This document shows, in pieces, positions 25,671-35,352 of a DNA stretch of 64,000 bases. The translations under genes were made by a program, and so were the position numbers. The DNA is from Spirochaetaceae bacterium. GTDB taxonomy: Bacteria; Spirochaetota; Spirochaetia; WTKD01. The stretch covers positions 62,001 through 126,000 of the forward strand of contig WTKD01000005.1 of NCBI GenBank assembly GCA_011524535.1, in the 5' to 3' direction. The notes below the pieces were generated by a model. The model had not been told where the DNA came from, searched no databases, and saw only the letters and a list, made by a program, of their open reading frames with translations. Position 1 is the stretch's first letter. Every line of letters starts with the position of its first letter.

Positions 25671-27873
25671 CACCCGCTGAGAGTGCGTTCGTACGCACAG
25701 GTTTTCCATCGCATTCTAGATGCTTTTTTCCAACCCCCACAGTATGATTTTTTACCGTTATTTTCATAGATAAAAATTTCTTGATATCTATTCTTTTTAC
25801 GATTTCTTTGGAGGCTCCCCCTTCTGTGCGGACCGAGGTTCCTGCTACAGCCCAAGGGACTTCCAAAAGTTCCAAATCATCACCCTGAGAAGCGGCGAGT
25901 AACATTCCATTGCTTTGAATGCCGCGTAGTTTTGATGGTTTGAGGTTTTTTACCAAAACAATATGCTTGCCCTCAAGTTCATCTATCTCATAATATCCCC
26001 GTAAACCCGAAACAATGACTCTACCCGCTTCACTGCCATCATCAAGATTGATAACATATAATTTTTCTGCATCTGGATGAGATTCTGCCTTCTGAATGAC
26101 GGCAACCACCAAGTCAACAGAGTTATCAAATTGTTCTTCTATAGAAGATGTTTCTTCTGTTGATGAATCTCCTGAATATCTATCATCAAACTTTTTGATT
26201 ATGTTTTTATCCAAGAATGAAAACAACACTTCAACGGCTCTTATTTTATTGATACGTACATCTGGAGTTGCTATTGCATCAAGACTCAGTGGTTTATCTT
26301 CTTCGTATTCCAACAAAGACCTGATTCGTTCCGCAGTATCTGGCAAAAAGACCGACGCCATCGTCGATAAATCCAAAACAAGTCGCAAAAGGTTTCCCAA
26401 TAAAACCTGCAACTGGGTGTCCAGAGCTTCTTTTTGTTTCCATGGTTCGGCAGCTTGGAATAGTTTATTTCCCATATCACTCAGTGAAAGCATCGTACGA
26501 ATGGCTTTCCTCAGTTCCGTTCGTTCCATATGTTTCACAAACGCGGATTTTGCTTCTTTCACCGAATCCCAAAACGCATTGTTATAGTCAGGCGAAGGCA
26601 GAGCTGTAAGTACATCTATCTTCAGCGAACGAGTTATAAATTTCAGTATTCGATTCACGAAATTCGAAAAATTCCCTATGAGCTCCGAGTTCACAGTCTC
26701 CTGGAAATCTTTCCACGTAAACGCATAATCAGAGCTCTCGGGACGATTGTATATAATATAAAAGCGCCACACATCTGCTGGTATCCCAGTTTCAAGGACA
26801 TCAGAACCAAAAACCCCAACGTTCCTGCTTTTTGAAAATGCTCCGCCTTTATAAGTAAGGTATTCACTCGATGACATCTGGTTCACTAGAGTCCATTCTT
26901 CACCCGTCCCCAACAAACAGGCAGGAAATATCACTGTATGAAAGGGTATATTATCTTTCCCAACAAATTGAACGAGCTCTACTTCTTCAGGAGCCTTCCA
27001 CCAATTGGTCCAATCCTCGGTATGTTCTGCTGTGATAGAGATGTATCCAATGGGGGCATCAAACCATACATAGAATACTTTGTGTGAATAATTCTCCAGT
27101 GGCACTGGAATTCCCCATGAGAGGTCGCGTGTTATCGTGCGTTCTTTTAGTCCATCGCGAATCCAGGCACGGGTCATTTGCACTGCATTCTTTGCCCAGT
27201 ATCCCGTTGAAAATTTTCCTTCCAAAAATGATTCAAGCCGTTCGGTAAGCTCGGGAAGATTCACATATAAATGCGAAGTTTCTTTCAATACAGGAGGTGA
27301 ATTATCGAAAACGCATCGAGGATTTACTAAATCCATAGGATCAAGAAGGGTGCCACATTTTTCACACTGATCGCCTCGAGCTTCTTTAAAACTACAATGC
27401 GGACAGGTCCCCACAATATAGCGATCCGCCAGAAACATATTCATGCTCTCCGAAAACAATTGCTTGGTCGTATGCTCGGTGACGAATCCTGACTTGTACA
27501 ATTGCAAAAATATGGATTGGGTGATAGACCGGTGTTGAGCACGGCTAGTTCTTCCAAAATTATCAAATGATATGTTAAACCATTTGTATATGTTTTTATG
27601 TTCTGTATAAAATGTGTCGCAGAGCTCTTGAGGAGTAATTCCCTTTCCTCGTGCACGGGTTTCGGTTGCGGTTCCGTATTCATCGGTACCACATACATAC
27701 AGCGTTTCAAATCCAGCAAGACGGCAATATCGAGCATACACATCCGCTGAGATAAGTTGCACAAGATTTCCCAAATGCGGGATGTTATTCACGTAAGGTA
27801 GGGCAGAAGTAATAAGTCTCTTTTGTTTCACTATAATGTGCATGGTAGCCATAGATTTTAGCGATGTCAACAA
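25660..27873 (-). CDS. metG: Methionyl-tRNA synthetase with C-terminal tRNA-binding domain
   Basis: MetRS charges both tRNA-Met species; the initiator tRNA gene lies 3 kb away. The 737-residue protein has the HIGH-like PHLGNL near residue 33, a knuckle with CPHC and CEKC zinc ligands, a KMSKS-like AFSKSRNVGVF and an anticodon domain. It ends in a Trbp111/EMAP-II-like OB domain (about residues 585-690: DLVVAVIQKAESHPDAEKLY and VLVKNLKPSKLRGI) that improves tRNA binding. About 45 residues after the OB domain, ending SAGDVS, are extra. The true start may be the internal Met11, as the first ten residues are not conserved-looking. femX follows with an overlap. Confidence 0.95.
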   Translation of the reverse strand: MLTSLKSMATMHIIVKQKRLITSALPYVNNIPHLGNLVQLISADVYARYCRLAGFETLYVCGTDEYGTATETRARGKGITPQELCDTFYTEHKNIYKWFNISFDNFGRTSRAQHRSITQSIFLQLYKSGFVTEHTTKQLFSESMNMFLADRYIVGTCPHCSFKEARGDQCEKCGTLLDPMDLVNPRCVFDNSPPVLKETSHLYVNLPELTERLESFLEGKFSTGYWAKNAVQMTRAWIRDGLKERTITRDLSWGIPVPLENYSHKVFYVWFDAPIGYISITAEHTEDWTNWWKAPEEVELVQFVGKDNIPFHTVIFPACLLGTGEEWTLVNQMSSSEYLTYKGGAFSKSRNVGVFGSDVLETGIPADVWRFYIIYNRPESSDYAFTWKDFQETVNSELIGNFSNFVNRILKFITRSLKIDVLTALPSPDYNNAFWDSVKEAKSAFVKHMERTELRKAIRTMLSLSDMGNKLFQAAEPWKQKEALDTQLQVLLGNLLRLVLDLSTMASVFLPDTAERIRSLLEYEEDKPLSLDAIATPDVRINKIRAVEVLFSFLDKNIIKKFDDRYSGDSSTEETSSIEEQFDNSVDLVVAVIQKAESHPDAEKLYVINLDDGSEAGRVIVSGLRGYYEIDELEGKHIVLVKNLKPSKLRGIQSNGMLLAASQGDDLELLEVPWAVAGTSVRTEGGASKEIVKRIDIKKFLSMKITVKNHTVGVGKKHLECDGKPVRTNALSAGDVS

Positions 27874-27990
27874 ATTGTCGCATATATGATGTGCTCAATG
27901 CCTCGTCTGATCATCGAGTGTGCAGAAAAATGATGTCGGTCTAACGCCCCAAGACCTCTCGTGGGTTAAAAATATCAGAACGATTGGTCG

Positions 27991-29361
27991 CTAGCTTATA
28001 AGCTCATCCGGAAATATTGAGTCGTGGTGGAGAATTTCCTGACAGGCTTTTTTATGTTCTTTGCGTATCTGCAAATCATGGATAATCATATCATCGATTT
28101 GCTTCATTCGTAAGGTCCAAGGAGGATTTCCATGGGTTCCCGTTGAAGTCCTAAGCTTTCGAGAATCTTCGAAGGAAACCGTTTCTCCATAGCGTTTCGG
28201 ATCTTTTGCAATTTCACGATAGGCGTCTCTAAACGTTTCTCCTTCTTCAATCTTTGAAAAAACAGCATCCGTTGCAAAAATTTCCGGAGGAAGAGATTTT
28301 GCCAACCCTTCATTGTTTATTTCTAGTTCTTTGATGACGAGTATCATCATATCGAGAGTAGATTCCGCAGCATCAAAAGCCTCCATACAAGCCTGTTTAG
28401 TTATCTGCATATCACGGTGATACCCACTAATCAGCCCAATCGGTAGCATTGTTACCCGATCCGCAAGCGAATGAACGGTGTGTACAGACGCTCGAATCAG
28501 CTCAAGAACATCTGGATTGTGTTTTTGCGGCATAATACTCGATCCCGTGCACAAGGATTTCGGAATAGAAACATAATTAAATTCTGGAAGGCTGTACAAG
28601 ATCAATTCCTGTGCAATCCGAGCACTAGTAATCATTATGTGATCCAAGGCCTGAAGTACAACAGACTCAATCCTTGCCCGTGAATTCTGAACAGCAAGTA
28701 CATTTGTTTGAACTCCAGAAAATCCAAGCAATTTGGCTACATACTCCCTGTCGAGTGATACAGGAACACCGTATCCAGCAGCAGAACCCAGCGGTGATCT
28801 ATTGTTTTTTTCATATGCTGTATGTAAAAGAGTAATATCATCAAGATATTGCTCAAACCAAGCGTCAAAAAGCATTCCAATACTAAATGGCATTGCAACA
28901 AGGGTGTGCGTTCTCCCTGGAAAAGGGGTGTTCTCGTGTTCTTTCGCCCTAGAAAATAATAGTTGTAACAAAGAAATACATTTTTCAAGCAAATCAAGTG
29001 TCTTTTCCCGTGTATACACACGAGCAGCAGCGAGGACCTGATCGTTTCTACTACGACCTGTATGGATCCTCTTGCCCAGATCTCCAAGCCTAGAGACAAG
29101 TTTTTGTTCGATCCAGGTATGACAATCTTCATCCTGCATGCGTATATCGGGTTTATGCTGCCAGATATCCTGAAGAACATGGGTCAATCTTTCGGCATCT
29201 GTCTTCGCGATCACACCACTATACGCTAATCCTCGAACATGCGCTATGCTCGCCATCACATCAGCATAGAATAGCTTTTTGTCTAACTCGTAATCAGAAC
29301 CTACCGTGAAGCGCATAATTCTATTATCTGCTTCGTAGTCTTTTTTCCACAATTGGCTCAT
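27991..29361 (-). CDS. argH: Argininosuccinate lyase
   Basis: ArgH splits argininosuccinate into arginine and fumarate. The protein has TGRSRNDQV, TVGSDYELDKKL near the start and the family signature GSSIMPQKHNPD containing the catalytic serine. ATG at 29361 has GGGGAG eight bases upstream and gives 456 residues; an in-frame start at 29379 is less likely. No other arginine gene (argG in particular) is adjacent, so it appears as an orphan in this window. It is divergent from the small plus-strand gene at 29416 and shares a short intergenic region with it. Confidence 0.94.
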   Translation of the reverse strand: MSQLWKKDYEADNRIMRFTVGSDYELDKKLFYADVMASIAHVRGLAYSGVIAKTDAERLTHVLQDIWQHKPDIRMQDEDCHTWIEQKLVSRLGDLGKRIHTGRSRNDQVLAAARVYTREKTLDLLEKCISLLQLLFSRAKEHENTPFPGRTHTLVAMPFSIGMLFDAWFEQYLDDITLLHTAYEKNNRSPLGSAAGYGVPVSLDREYVAKLLGFSGVQTNVLAVQNSRARIESVVLQALDHIMITSARIAQELILYSLPEFNYVSIPKSLCTGSSIMPQKHNPDVLELIRASVHTVHSLADRVTMLPIGLISGYHRDMQITKQACMEAFDAAESTLDMMILVIKELEINNEGLAKSLPPEIFATDAVFSKIEEGETFRDAYREIAKDPKRYGETVSFEDSRKLRTSTGTHGNPPWTLRMKQIDDMIIHDLQIRKEHKKACQEILHHDSIFPDELIS

Positions 29362-29415
29362 AGGTGAACTCCCCATCACTGTACCACATCAAAGCGAATT
29401 ACTACAATTTATGAT

Positions 29416-29655
29416 ATGAAGGACAAAAATCTCGACGAAAAAGAGCCCCAACACAAAGTGATCATTATGCACGGGTACAGCGCCGAGGAAATCAACAAAA
29501 TAATGAAAACGGTAAAATCACTCTTTACTAACACAAGAAACTTTGTCTTTGCAAAATCAACAAAAAAATCACTCGAAACGAAACTGGGAGATCTGATTGA
29601 AGACATGTGCACCGATCATGAATACCTTATTAAAAATCCCCCAAAGAGAGACTGA
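29416..29655 (+). CDS. Small DUF3783-like protein
   Basis: A 79-residue charged, cytoplasmic protein without signal or membrane segment. Its layout, HKVIIMHGYSAEEINKIM followed by a region ending LIEDMCTDHEYL, resembles DUF3783 proteins (hydrophobic strand, G-[FY]-s-x-E-E, then an acidic helix). The function of that family is not known to me. There is no good Shine-Dalgarno site, and the gene lies between argH (divergent) and hisC (75 bases downstream, same strand). It is a likely real gene because the frame is uninterrupted and the pattern is protein-like. Confidence 0.65.
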   Translation: MKDKNLDEKEPQHKVIIMHGYSAEEINKIMKTVKSLFTNTRNFVFAKSTKKSLETKLGDLIEDMCTDHEYLIKNPPKRD

Positions 29656-29729
29656 CTCATACACTTCGTGCCATGGCAGCAACCAATATTCCGGAGATAC
29701 TCCTATAATAAGCCCCTACCCATAAGACT

Positions 29730-30821
29730 ATGAATAAACATTCGAAGAACAATTCTGTATTTCCACAACCTCGTTCAGCACTGGCAAATATACTCCCCTA
29801 TGTTTCTGGGAAAGGGGATTCACGTCATATAAAACTCTCTTCAAACGAGAATCCTTTGGGAACCGCACCGCTTGTATTGTCTGCATTACAAAAACAGGCA
29901 GAACAACTTCATCGATACCCCGACGGCTCTGCCTCAGAATTAAGGGAAAAATTAGCAGCCATTAACTCATTCTCTCCAAATATGGTCCTCGTCGGAAATG
30001 GTTCTGACGAAATCATTAGACTGATCACCCAAGCCTATATCGATCCAGATGACTGCGTATTAATTCCTCGTCACACATTCAGTGAATACAAAACGGCAAG
30101 CCACATAGCCTCAGCTAATATAGCTTACATCGATATGCATGATGGCCAATTGTCTAACAGCCACCTTCTAGAATTGTTGTCAAAAAATCCGAAAATAATA
30201 TTCCTATGCCACCCGAATAATCCAACGGGCACCACCGTCAACGATCTTGGGGAATTATTAATCCGAATACCTCGCTCTACCCTTGTTGTTATTGATCAAG
30301 CATACGCCGAATTCGCAGGAAACTCTTTTGAAGATGCAAAACGCTATATACAAGACTTGCCGAATATCATAGTGCTCCATACATTTTCAAAACTATACGG
30401 GCTCGCTTCATTACGTATAGGAGCTGCCTACGCGCAGCCTTCTATCATAGAAACCTTATATAAAGTAAAAATGCCATTCAATATCGGTATCATTTCCCAA
30501 CTAGCTGCGCATGAGGCTTTGGACGATACCCAATTCAAGAATGACACTATACAAACAGTACTAACCGGTCGCACACGCCTGCAAAAAGCCTGTGACATCC
30601 ATGGACTCAAATATTACCCAAGCGAAGCAAACTTTTTGTGCATCCACATGAAGGATCTGGCGTCTCCCTTTTATTCATTTTGCTCAGAAGAAGGTCTATA
30701 CATACGACATCTTGCATCCTTTGGACTTCCCGAATACCTGCGCATAAGCATTGGCACCGCCTCAGAGCTAGACCATCTCCTAGATTTACTCGAGCGTTTT
30801 CTGAAAAAACACTCCATGTGA
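29730..30821 (+). CDS. hisC: Histidinol-phosphate aminotransferase
   Basis: This class I/II PLP enzyme converts imidazole acetol phosphate to histidinol phosphate; some homologues also act on aromatic amino acids. The 363-residue product begins with the typical KLSSNENPLG, then HRYPDGSASELR, GNGSDEII, the HPNNPTGT loop, DQAYAEF and the PLP-lysine segment TFSKLYGLASLRIG. No other his genes are nearby, so a role in aromatic amino-acid transamination (with the DAHP synthase in this window) is possible. The gene precedes the initiator tRNA by 65 bases. Confidence 0.9.
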   Translation: MNKHSKNNSVFPQPRSALANILPYVSGKGDSRHIKLSSNENPLGTAPLVLSALQKQAEQLHRYPDGSASELREKLAAINSFSPNMVLVGNGSDEIIRLITQAYIDPDDCVLIPRHTFSEYKTASHIASANIAYIDMHDGQLSNSHLLELLSKNPKIIFLCHPNNPTGTTVNDLGELLIRIPRSTLVVIDQAYAEFAGNSFEDAKRYIQDLPNIIVLHTFSKLYGLASLRIGAAYAQPSIIETLYKVKMPFNIGIISQLAAHEALDDTQFKNDTIQTVLTGRTRLQKACDIHGLKYYPSEANFLCIHMKDLASPFYSFCSEEGLYIRHLASFGLPEYLRISIGTASELDHLLDLLERFLKKHSM

Positions 30822-30886
30822 GTATCAAATTTCCATCAAACGAGGGCTTGACGTACGCCCGTTCATATGGAACACTGATCATACGA

Positions 30887-30959
<73 letters not shown>

Positions 30960-31030
30960 TAACTACTTGATTCTCCTTAGAAACATCCAAAAATCCAGAT
31001 TTTTCTGAAGCTTATCAGAGATCAGCGTGT

Positions 31031-32035
31031 ATGCATTTACGTAAAAATGTCCGTATGAGTTCGTATTGTATACTCATATTACTAATGCTACACTTCACGT
31101 GGCTATTCCCTTCACGTTCGTTGTCTAATGATATCGACCAAAGTCTGCAAGACTCTTTGGGATATGCTCAAATAAACAGAACATGTATGACTAAGACGGA
31201 AAAACCATTAGCAAAGCCTCTCGTTATCTTCATCACGGGAGCATCATCGGGCATTGGGAGAGCAGCTGCCATCTTATTGGCGCAACAAGGTCATCGTATA
31301 TATGCCGCAGCTCGAAGAACCAACAAACTACAGGAACTTAGACAGTATGGCGTGACACCACTTACCATGGATATTAGCTCACACTCGGACAATGTTAATG
31401 CTGTAGATGCCATCATTACGCAAGAAGGACGAATCGATGTGTTAATCAACAACGCTGGTTTTGGGGTCAAGGGAACGGTTGAAGACCTGCCCATGGAAAC
31501 GGCCCGACATCAGTTTGAAGTAAACTTCTTTGGTTTGGCTCATCTAACGAAACTTGTCTTGCCTCATATGAGGAAAAATAAATCTGGAACAATTATCAAT
31601 GTATCGTCGGTTGCAGGAAAAATATTCATCCCCCTGGGAGCCTGGTACGTAGCAACCAAACATGCTCTTGAGGGATGGAGTGATTGTTTAAGAATCGAAA
31701 CAAAGGATCTTGGAATAAAAGTGGTGCTTGTTGAGCCGGGGTATATACAAACAGAATTTTTCGATGCTTCATTCGATGCAAGCCAAGAGCATGCAATAAC
31801 CAGCGAGTATAAAGTTTTTGCCGACGCCTTCACAGCGTTCACCATGAATCCAAAAACACGAAAAAATGCGAGCAGCCCCATGGGCATTGCAAAAACAATT
31901 GCAAAGATCATTAAAGCAAAAAAACCAAAACGCCGCTACGCCAGCGGGAAAATGGCGCAATCCTCTATTCTTCTCAGACGCTTTTTTGGAGACATGCCTC
32001 TTGAAAGGATTTGGTCATATCTCATAAAACGATGA
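31031..32035 (+). CDS. Short-chain dehydrogenase/reductase with hydrophobic N-terminal extension
   Basis: A classical SDR NAD(P)-dependent oxidoreductase: TGASSGIG at 69-76, NNAGFG, the serine in NVSSVAG and the catalytic pair in Y-VAT-K. R-rich AARRTN after the second strand suggests NADP(H). With the start at 31031 there are about 60 residues before the Rossmann fold, including a hydrophobic stretch (10-26) that could be a membrane anchor. An internal ATG at 31187 would give the usual short N-terminus, and neither start has a good ribosome site. The substrate is unknown. The 218 bases after the gene hold no ORF, only a weak CTTTAC/GTAAAG hairpin. Confidence 0.85.
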   Translation: MHLRKNVRMSSYCILILLMLHFTWLFPSRSLSNDIDQSLQDSLGYAQINRTCMTKTEKPLAKPLVIFITGASSGIGRAAAILLAQQGHRIYAAARRTNKLQELRQYGVTPLTMDISSHSDNVNAVDAIITQEGRIDVLINNAGFGVKGTVEDLPMETARHQFEVNFFGLAHLTKLVLPHMRKNKSGTIINVSSVAGKIFIPLGAWYVATKHALEGWSDCLRIETKDLGIKVVLVEPGYIQTEFFDASFDASQEHAITSEYKVFADAFTAFTMNPKTRKNASSPMGIAKTIAKIIKAKKPKRRYASGKMAQSSILLRRFFGDMPLERIWSYLIKR

Positions 32036-32253
32036 CACCGCTTCTCTTTACCCTCTCTGAACTGGCTGTATATTCAGCCTCTCCCGAAAAACGCGTATTG
32101 CTGTGCTGCATGCAATGACAAATAGTGACCGAGATACGTCCTCTTTCGTTGAGGTATATCCCTATATGGACCAGCTTTCTTTACCTGTGGTTGTAAAGTA
32201 CTAGATACCATACTCCAATAGCCGCAGATCCCCAGTTACTGTCTATAGAATAA

Positions 32254-32922
32254 TTATTTTTCTTCTAAAAGAACGTGGATGTTTTTTGCAATATTGAAAG
32301 ACAATGATACCGCATTTCTATCGTCGACAGATAAGGTGATGATTTCTACAGCCGCATCCTTGCTAGCAACGACAATATTTGATCCAGGAACCACGGCATG
32401 CTCTTCCAAATATTTCATGACCGAACAATCAATTTGGTGTAGTCGTTGAATTACTCCTTTCACACCTATTTCCATTGTGGGGAGAGGGACGCCAATCTGT
32501 TCAGAAATTTCTCCTGATTTATTTGGAATCGGATCGCCATGTGGATCCCTAAGTGGATAGTTTAGCATTTCATCTATTCGATCTATAAAATAATTTGATA
32601 CAACATGCTCGAGTGTTTCAGCTTCATCGTGGATACTATATCGAGAATATCCTAGAATCTTGAACAAAAATTCTTCAATAAGCCTATGTCTCCTCAACAG
32701 TGTAATGGCAACGGTCCTTCCTGCCTTTGTTAAAGAACAGCCCTTTTGAGGAACGTATTTTACAAAATTTTGTCTATCTAGATTTTTTATCATGCTCGTG
32801 ACCGTTCCTGAGCTCACAGACATGCGCAAACCTATTTCCCTCATGGGAACCAGCTCTCTAGACTGTTCTATGGATAATGAATAGATTATTTTTAAATATT
32901 GTTCTTCGCTACTCGTCGACAC
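32254..32922 (-). CDS. troR: DtxR/MntR/TroR-family metal-dependent repressor
   Basis: The 222-residue regulator has an N-terminal winged helix (residues 1-70; recognition region SVSSGTVTSMIKNLD), the metal-binding dimerization domain with RHRLIEEFL, HDEAETLEHVVS and FIDRIDEMLNYPLRDPHGDPIP, and a C-terminal SH3-like FeoA domain. Relatives sense Mn2+ or Fe2+; TroR of Treponema pallidum is the closest named example by context, since there too it neighbours phosphoglycerate mutase. It is last in the sod-sufS-sufU-gpmA-troR unit, five bases after gpmA. No troABCD transporter is in the window. Metal specificity cannot be settled from sequence. Confidence 0.9.
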   Translation of the reverse strand: MSTSSEEQYLKIIYSLSIEQSRELVPMREIGLRMSVSSGTVTSMIKNLDRQNFVKYVPQKGCSLTKAGRTVAITLLRRHRLIEEFLFKILGYSRYSIHDEAETLEHVVSNYFIDRIDEMLNYPLRDPHGDPIPNKSGEISEQIGVPLPTMEIGVKGVIQRLHQIDCSVMKYLEEHAVVPGSNIVVASKDAAVEIITLSVDDRNAVSLSFNIAKNIHVLLEEK

Positions 32923-32927
32923 AATCG

Positions 32928-33668
32928 TTAATTTTTAGAAGTTTGCGAGGCAACTACTTCTGCGGCTTTTCGTGCCTTTTCAGGATCTCCCAAATATCTA
33001 TGTGAGACAACCTTCATAGAATCATCAAATTCGTATACCAAGGGAATACCCGTCGGGATATTTAGATGTACAATATCATCTTCAGAGATATCGTCCAAAT
33101 ATTTAACCAAAGCTCGGAGTGAGTTTCCGTGTGCTGCAATAAGTATATTTTTTCCTGATTCAACAAGAGGCTTTACTTCCTCGTTCCAAAACGGAACAAC
33201 CCGATCATAGGTATCTTTTAAACATTCTGTACGTGGCAAATTTGGCACGCCATAATACCTAGGATCGCGACCAGGATATCTTTCGTCGGTCTCTTCGAGC
33301 CCCGGGGGAGGGGTGGCATAACTTCTTCGCCAAACGAGTACTTGCTCGGATCCAAATTTGTCGGCGGTTTCTTTTTTGTTCAATCCCTGTAATGACCCGT
33401 AATGTCGTTCATTGAGCTCCCATCGCTTCGATACGGGAATCCATAAAAGAGACATTTCTTCGAGCACATGGTTGAGAGTTTGTATGGCCCTTGTGAGCAA
33501 GGATGTATACGCCATATCAAACGTATATCCTTCCGATGTTAGGAGAGCACCCCCTTCTATCGCTTCTTGATGCCCTTTTTCACTCAATGAAACATCATGC
33601 CAACCAGTAAACCTGTTTTCTTTATTCCACGTACTTTCACCGTGACGTATCAGAACTACTTTCTTCAT
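32928..33668 (-). CDS. gpmA: 2,3-bisphosphoglycerate-dependent phosphoglycerate mutase
   Basis: This glycolytic enzyme interconverts 3- and 2-phosphoglycerate. The 246-residue product has the phospho-histidine motif LIRHGES (His9), [13 protein letters not shown], the ERHYGSLQG segment, the RRSYATPPP segment and the second histidine in [16 protein letters not shown] lies about 12 bases before the ATG. It follows sufU by 58 bases and precedes troR by five. In Treponema pallidum a phosphoglycerate mutase gene is likewise linked to the metal-regulated tro genes, so this linkage is probably ancient. Confidence 0.95.
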   Translation of the reverse strand: MKKVVLIRHGESTWNKENRFTGWHDVSLSEKGHQEAIEGGALLTSEGYTFDMAYTSLLTRAIQTLNHVLEEMSLLWIPVSKRWELNERHYGSLQGLNKKETADKFGSEQVLVWRRSYATPPPGLEETDERYPGRDPRYYGVPNLPRTECLKDTYDRVVPFWNEEVKPLVESGKNILIAAHGNSLRALVKYLDDISEDDIVHLNIPTGIPLVYEFDDSMKVVSHRYLGDPEKARKAAEVVASQTSKN

Positions 33669-33726
33669 ATTTCTTACTATCCTCCTGATCTATCGAATGG
33701 GATTTTAGGATAATACGATTACTACA

Positions 33727-34119
33727 TTACTCTGAGAAGCAATCTCTACATCCAGCCCAAACATACCGATAACATACTGTCCTACTTGAATCCAATGGAA
33801 TGCCTGAAAAGGCGGCGAACACCTCCCCATACTCTCCATTGTCAAGCCTTTCAAGGTTCTGAACAAGGTATTCCTTCGCGTCGTTCATGGACATACCTTT
33901 TACTCTCTCGCATAACACATGAGCAGAAGCCTTTGAAAACATGCATCCCTCTCCTTTATGCCTCATTTCAACGGTATGATCGTCAATTCTTTTTACATAT
34001 ATATCCACATAGTCAGCACATGTTCGATTTCTGCATGAACATAGATGCTCAAAGCCGGGTTCATCGGCATATACATGGGTTTTATCGGTTGCTAATTGCT
34101 TTAATTCCAAACTATACAT
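33727..34119 (-). CDS. sufU: SufU-type Fe-S scaffold / sulfur acceptor
   Basis: SufU receives sulfur from SufS. The 130-residue protein keeps the Zn/Fe-S ligands: C34 and D36 in RTCADY, C59 in GEGCMFSKAS and C116 in RTVCYRYVW. Extra cysteines occur at 27, 29, 124 and 127, including a CRDC near the C-terminus, which is unusual for SufU. It starts four bases after sufS. SufB, SufC and SufD are not in this window, so the cluster is split or the rest lies elsewhere. Confidence 0.88.
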   Translation of the reverse strand: MYSLELKQLATDKTHVYADEPGFEHLCSCRNRTCADYVDIYVKRIDDHTVEMRHKGEGCMFSKASAHVLCERVKGMSMNDAKEYLVQNLERLDNGEYGEVFAAFSGIPLDSSRTVCYRYVWAGCRDCFSE

Positions 34120-34123
34120 AATG

Positions 34124-35332
34124 TCATCTCAAAAATTCCAAGGAATCTCGAATGGCCTTAACGGCTATATCAACTTCCTCGAAGGTATTGTACACACCGA
34201 AAGATAATCTAGATGTAGAATGCGCATTGAAATGACGCATCAACAGTTGTGCGCAATGATGTCCAGTACGCATCGCCACACCCGAATGATCTACAAGCGT
34301 GCCCAAATCGTGCGCATGGACCGACTCAACAAGGAATGAACACACCGAACAAGTATCTTGATCCGGACCAATCAGCCGTATTCCGTCGATATTTGCCAAG
34401 GCGGATCGTAGACAAGAAAGAATATCTACCTCATGCTTCTTTGCGGATTCTCTATTTATCGACATCAAAAATTCTAATGCGTATTTAGTACCGATAACCC
34501 CTGCAATATTTGGGGTTCCTCCCTCGAATCTTTCTGGAATGGTGGCCCAAGTGCTACGCTCATAACCAACATGGTCTATCATTCCACCACCATAGAGTCG
34601 TGGAGGCATATCTTCGAGCAAACTAGTCTTTGCTAGAAGGATTCCCACACCCGTTGGACCATACATCTTGTGTACCGAAGTTGCAAAAAAATCGCAAGAA
34701 AGATTACCAAGATCGACTGGAGCATGACTAGCGAGCTGTGCAGCATCTATCACAAAAATGATGTTGTTTTTTCGACACAAAGCAGAAATTTTTTCGAGCG
34801 GTGGCAAATATCCGGTAACATTCGACATACCCGTTATTGCACACACTTTCACCCCTTCAAAAAAGGAATCGTCTAAAGCAGCCATATCAAACGTGCTGTC
34901 CTCGGTTATAGGGATATATTTTATGTTTGCACCTGATTTTTCTGCTGCAATCTGCCAAGGGACCAAGTTTGCATGATGATCGATTGGAGACAACAATATT
35001 GTATCTCCTTCACTCAAGCTAGGAATCAATCCACGAGCAACAAAATTCAAACCATCGGTTGCACCAGCCGTGAATAAAACCGTCATATCGTCTGGAGCAG
35101 AAAAAAATGACCGAGCGACTTCTCGCGAGTCCTCGTATGCCTTACTCGCCTTTTCGCCAAACGAATACACACTCCTGTGTATGTTAGAACAGTAATGGGT
35201 GTAATAGTCATTTACGGCATCTATCACCGATTGAGGCTTTGGAGTTGTCGAAGCATTATCTAAGAAGACAACTTGCTTATCATGTACCTTTTCAGAAAGT
35301 AATGGAAACTGTGAGCGTATATCAGAATTCAT
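34124..35332 (-). CDS. sufS: Cysteine desulfurase SufS
   Basis: SufS removes sulfur from cysteine with PLP and passes it to SufU. The 402-residue protein has FLDNASTTPKP near the start, DHHANLVPW, DAAQLASHAPVD, the PLP lysine K222 in SVHKMYGPTGVG and the persulfide cysteine C360 in MRTGHHCAQ. These are group II (SufS/CsdA) features. It lies 20 bases after the superoxide dismutase gene and four before sufU, so all are likely on one mRNA. Confidence 0.95.
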   Translation of the reverse strand: MNSDIRSQFPLLSEKVHDKQVVFLDNASTTPKPQSVIDAVNDYYTHYCSNIHRSVYSFGEKASKAYEDSREVARSFFSAPDDMTVLFTAGATDGLNFVARGLIPSLSEGDTILLSPIDHHANLVPWQIAAEKSGANIKYIPITEDSTFDMAALDDSFFEGVKVCAITGMSNVTGYLPPLEKISALCRKNNIIFVIDAAQLASHAPVDLGNLSCDFFATSVHKMYGPTGVGILLAKTSLLEDMPPRLYGGGMIDHVGYERSTWATIPERFEGGTPNIAGVIGTKYALEFLMSINRESAKKHEVDILSCLRSALANIDGIRLIGPDQDTCSVCSFLVESVHAHDLGTLVDHSGVAMRTGHHCAQLLMRHFNAHSTSRLSFGVYNTFEEVDIAVKAIRDSLEFLR

Positions 35333-35352
35333 CGTCTTAAAAAGAAATTCGG

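Noticed and set aside
32254-33668. Complete tro metal-transport operon
   Set aside because: Only a TroR-like regulator and gpmA are present; no ABC metal transporter genes occur on either side.
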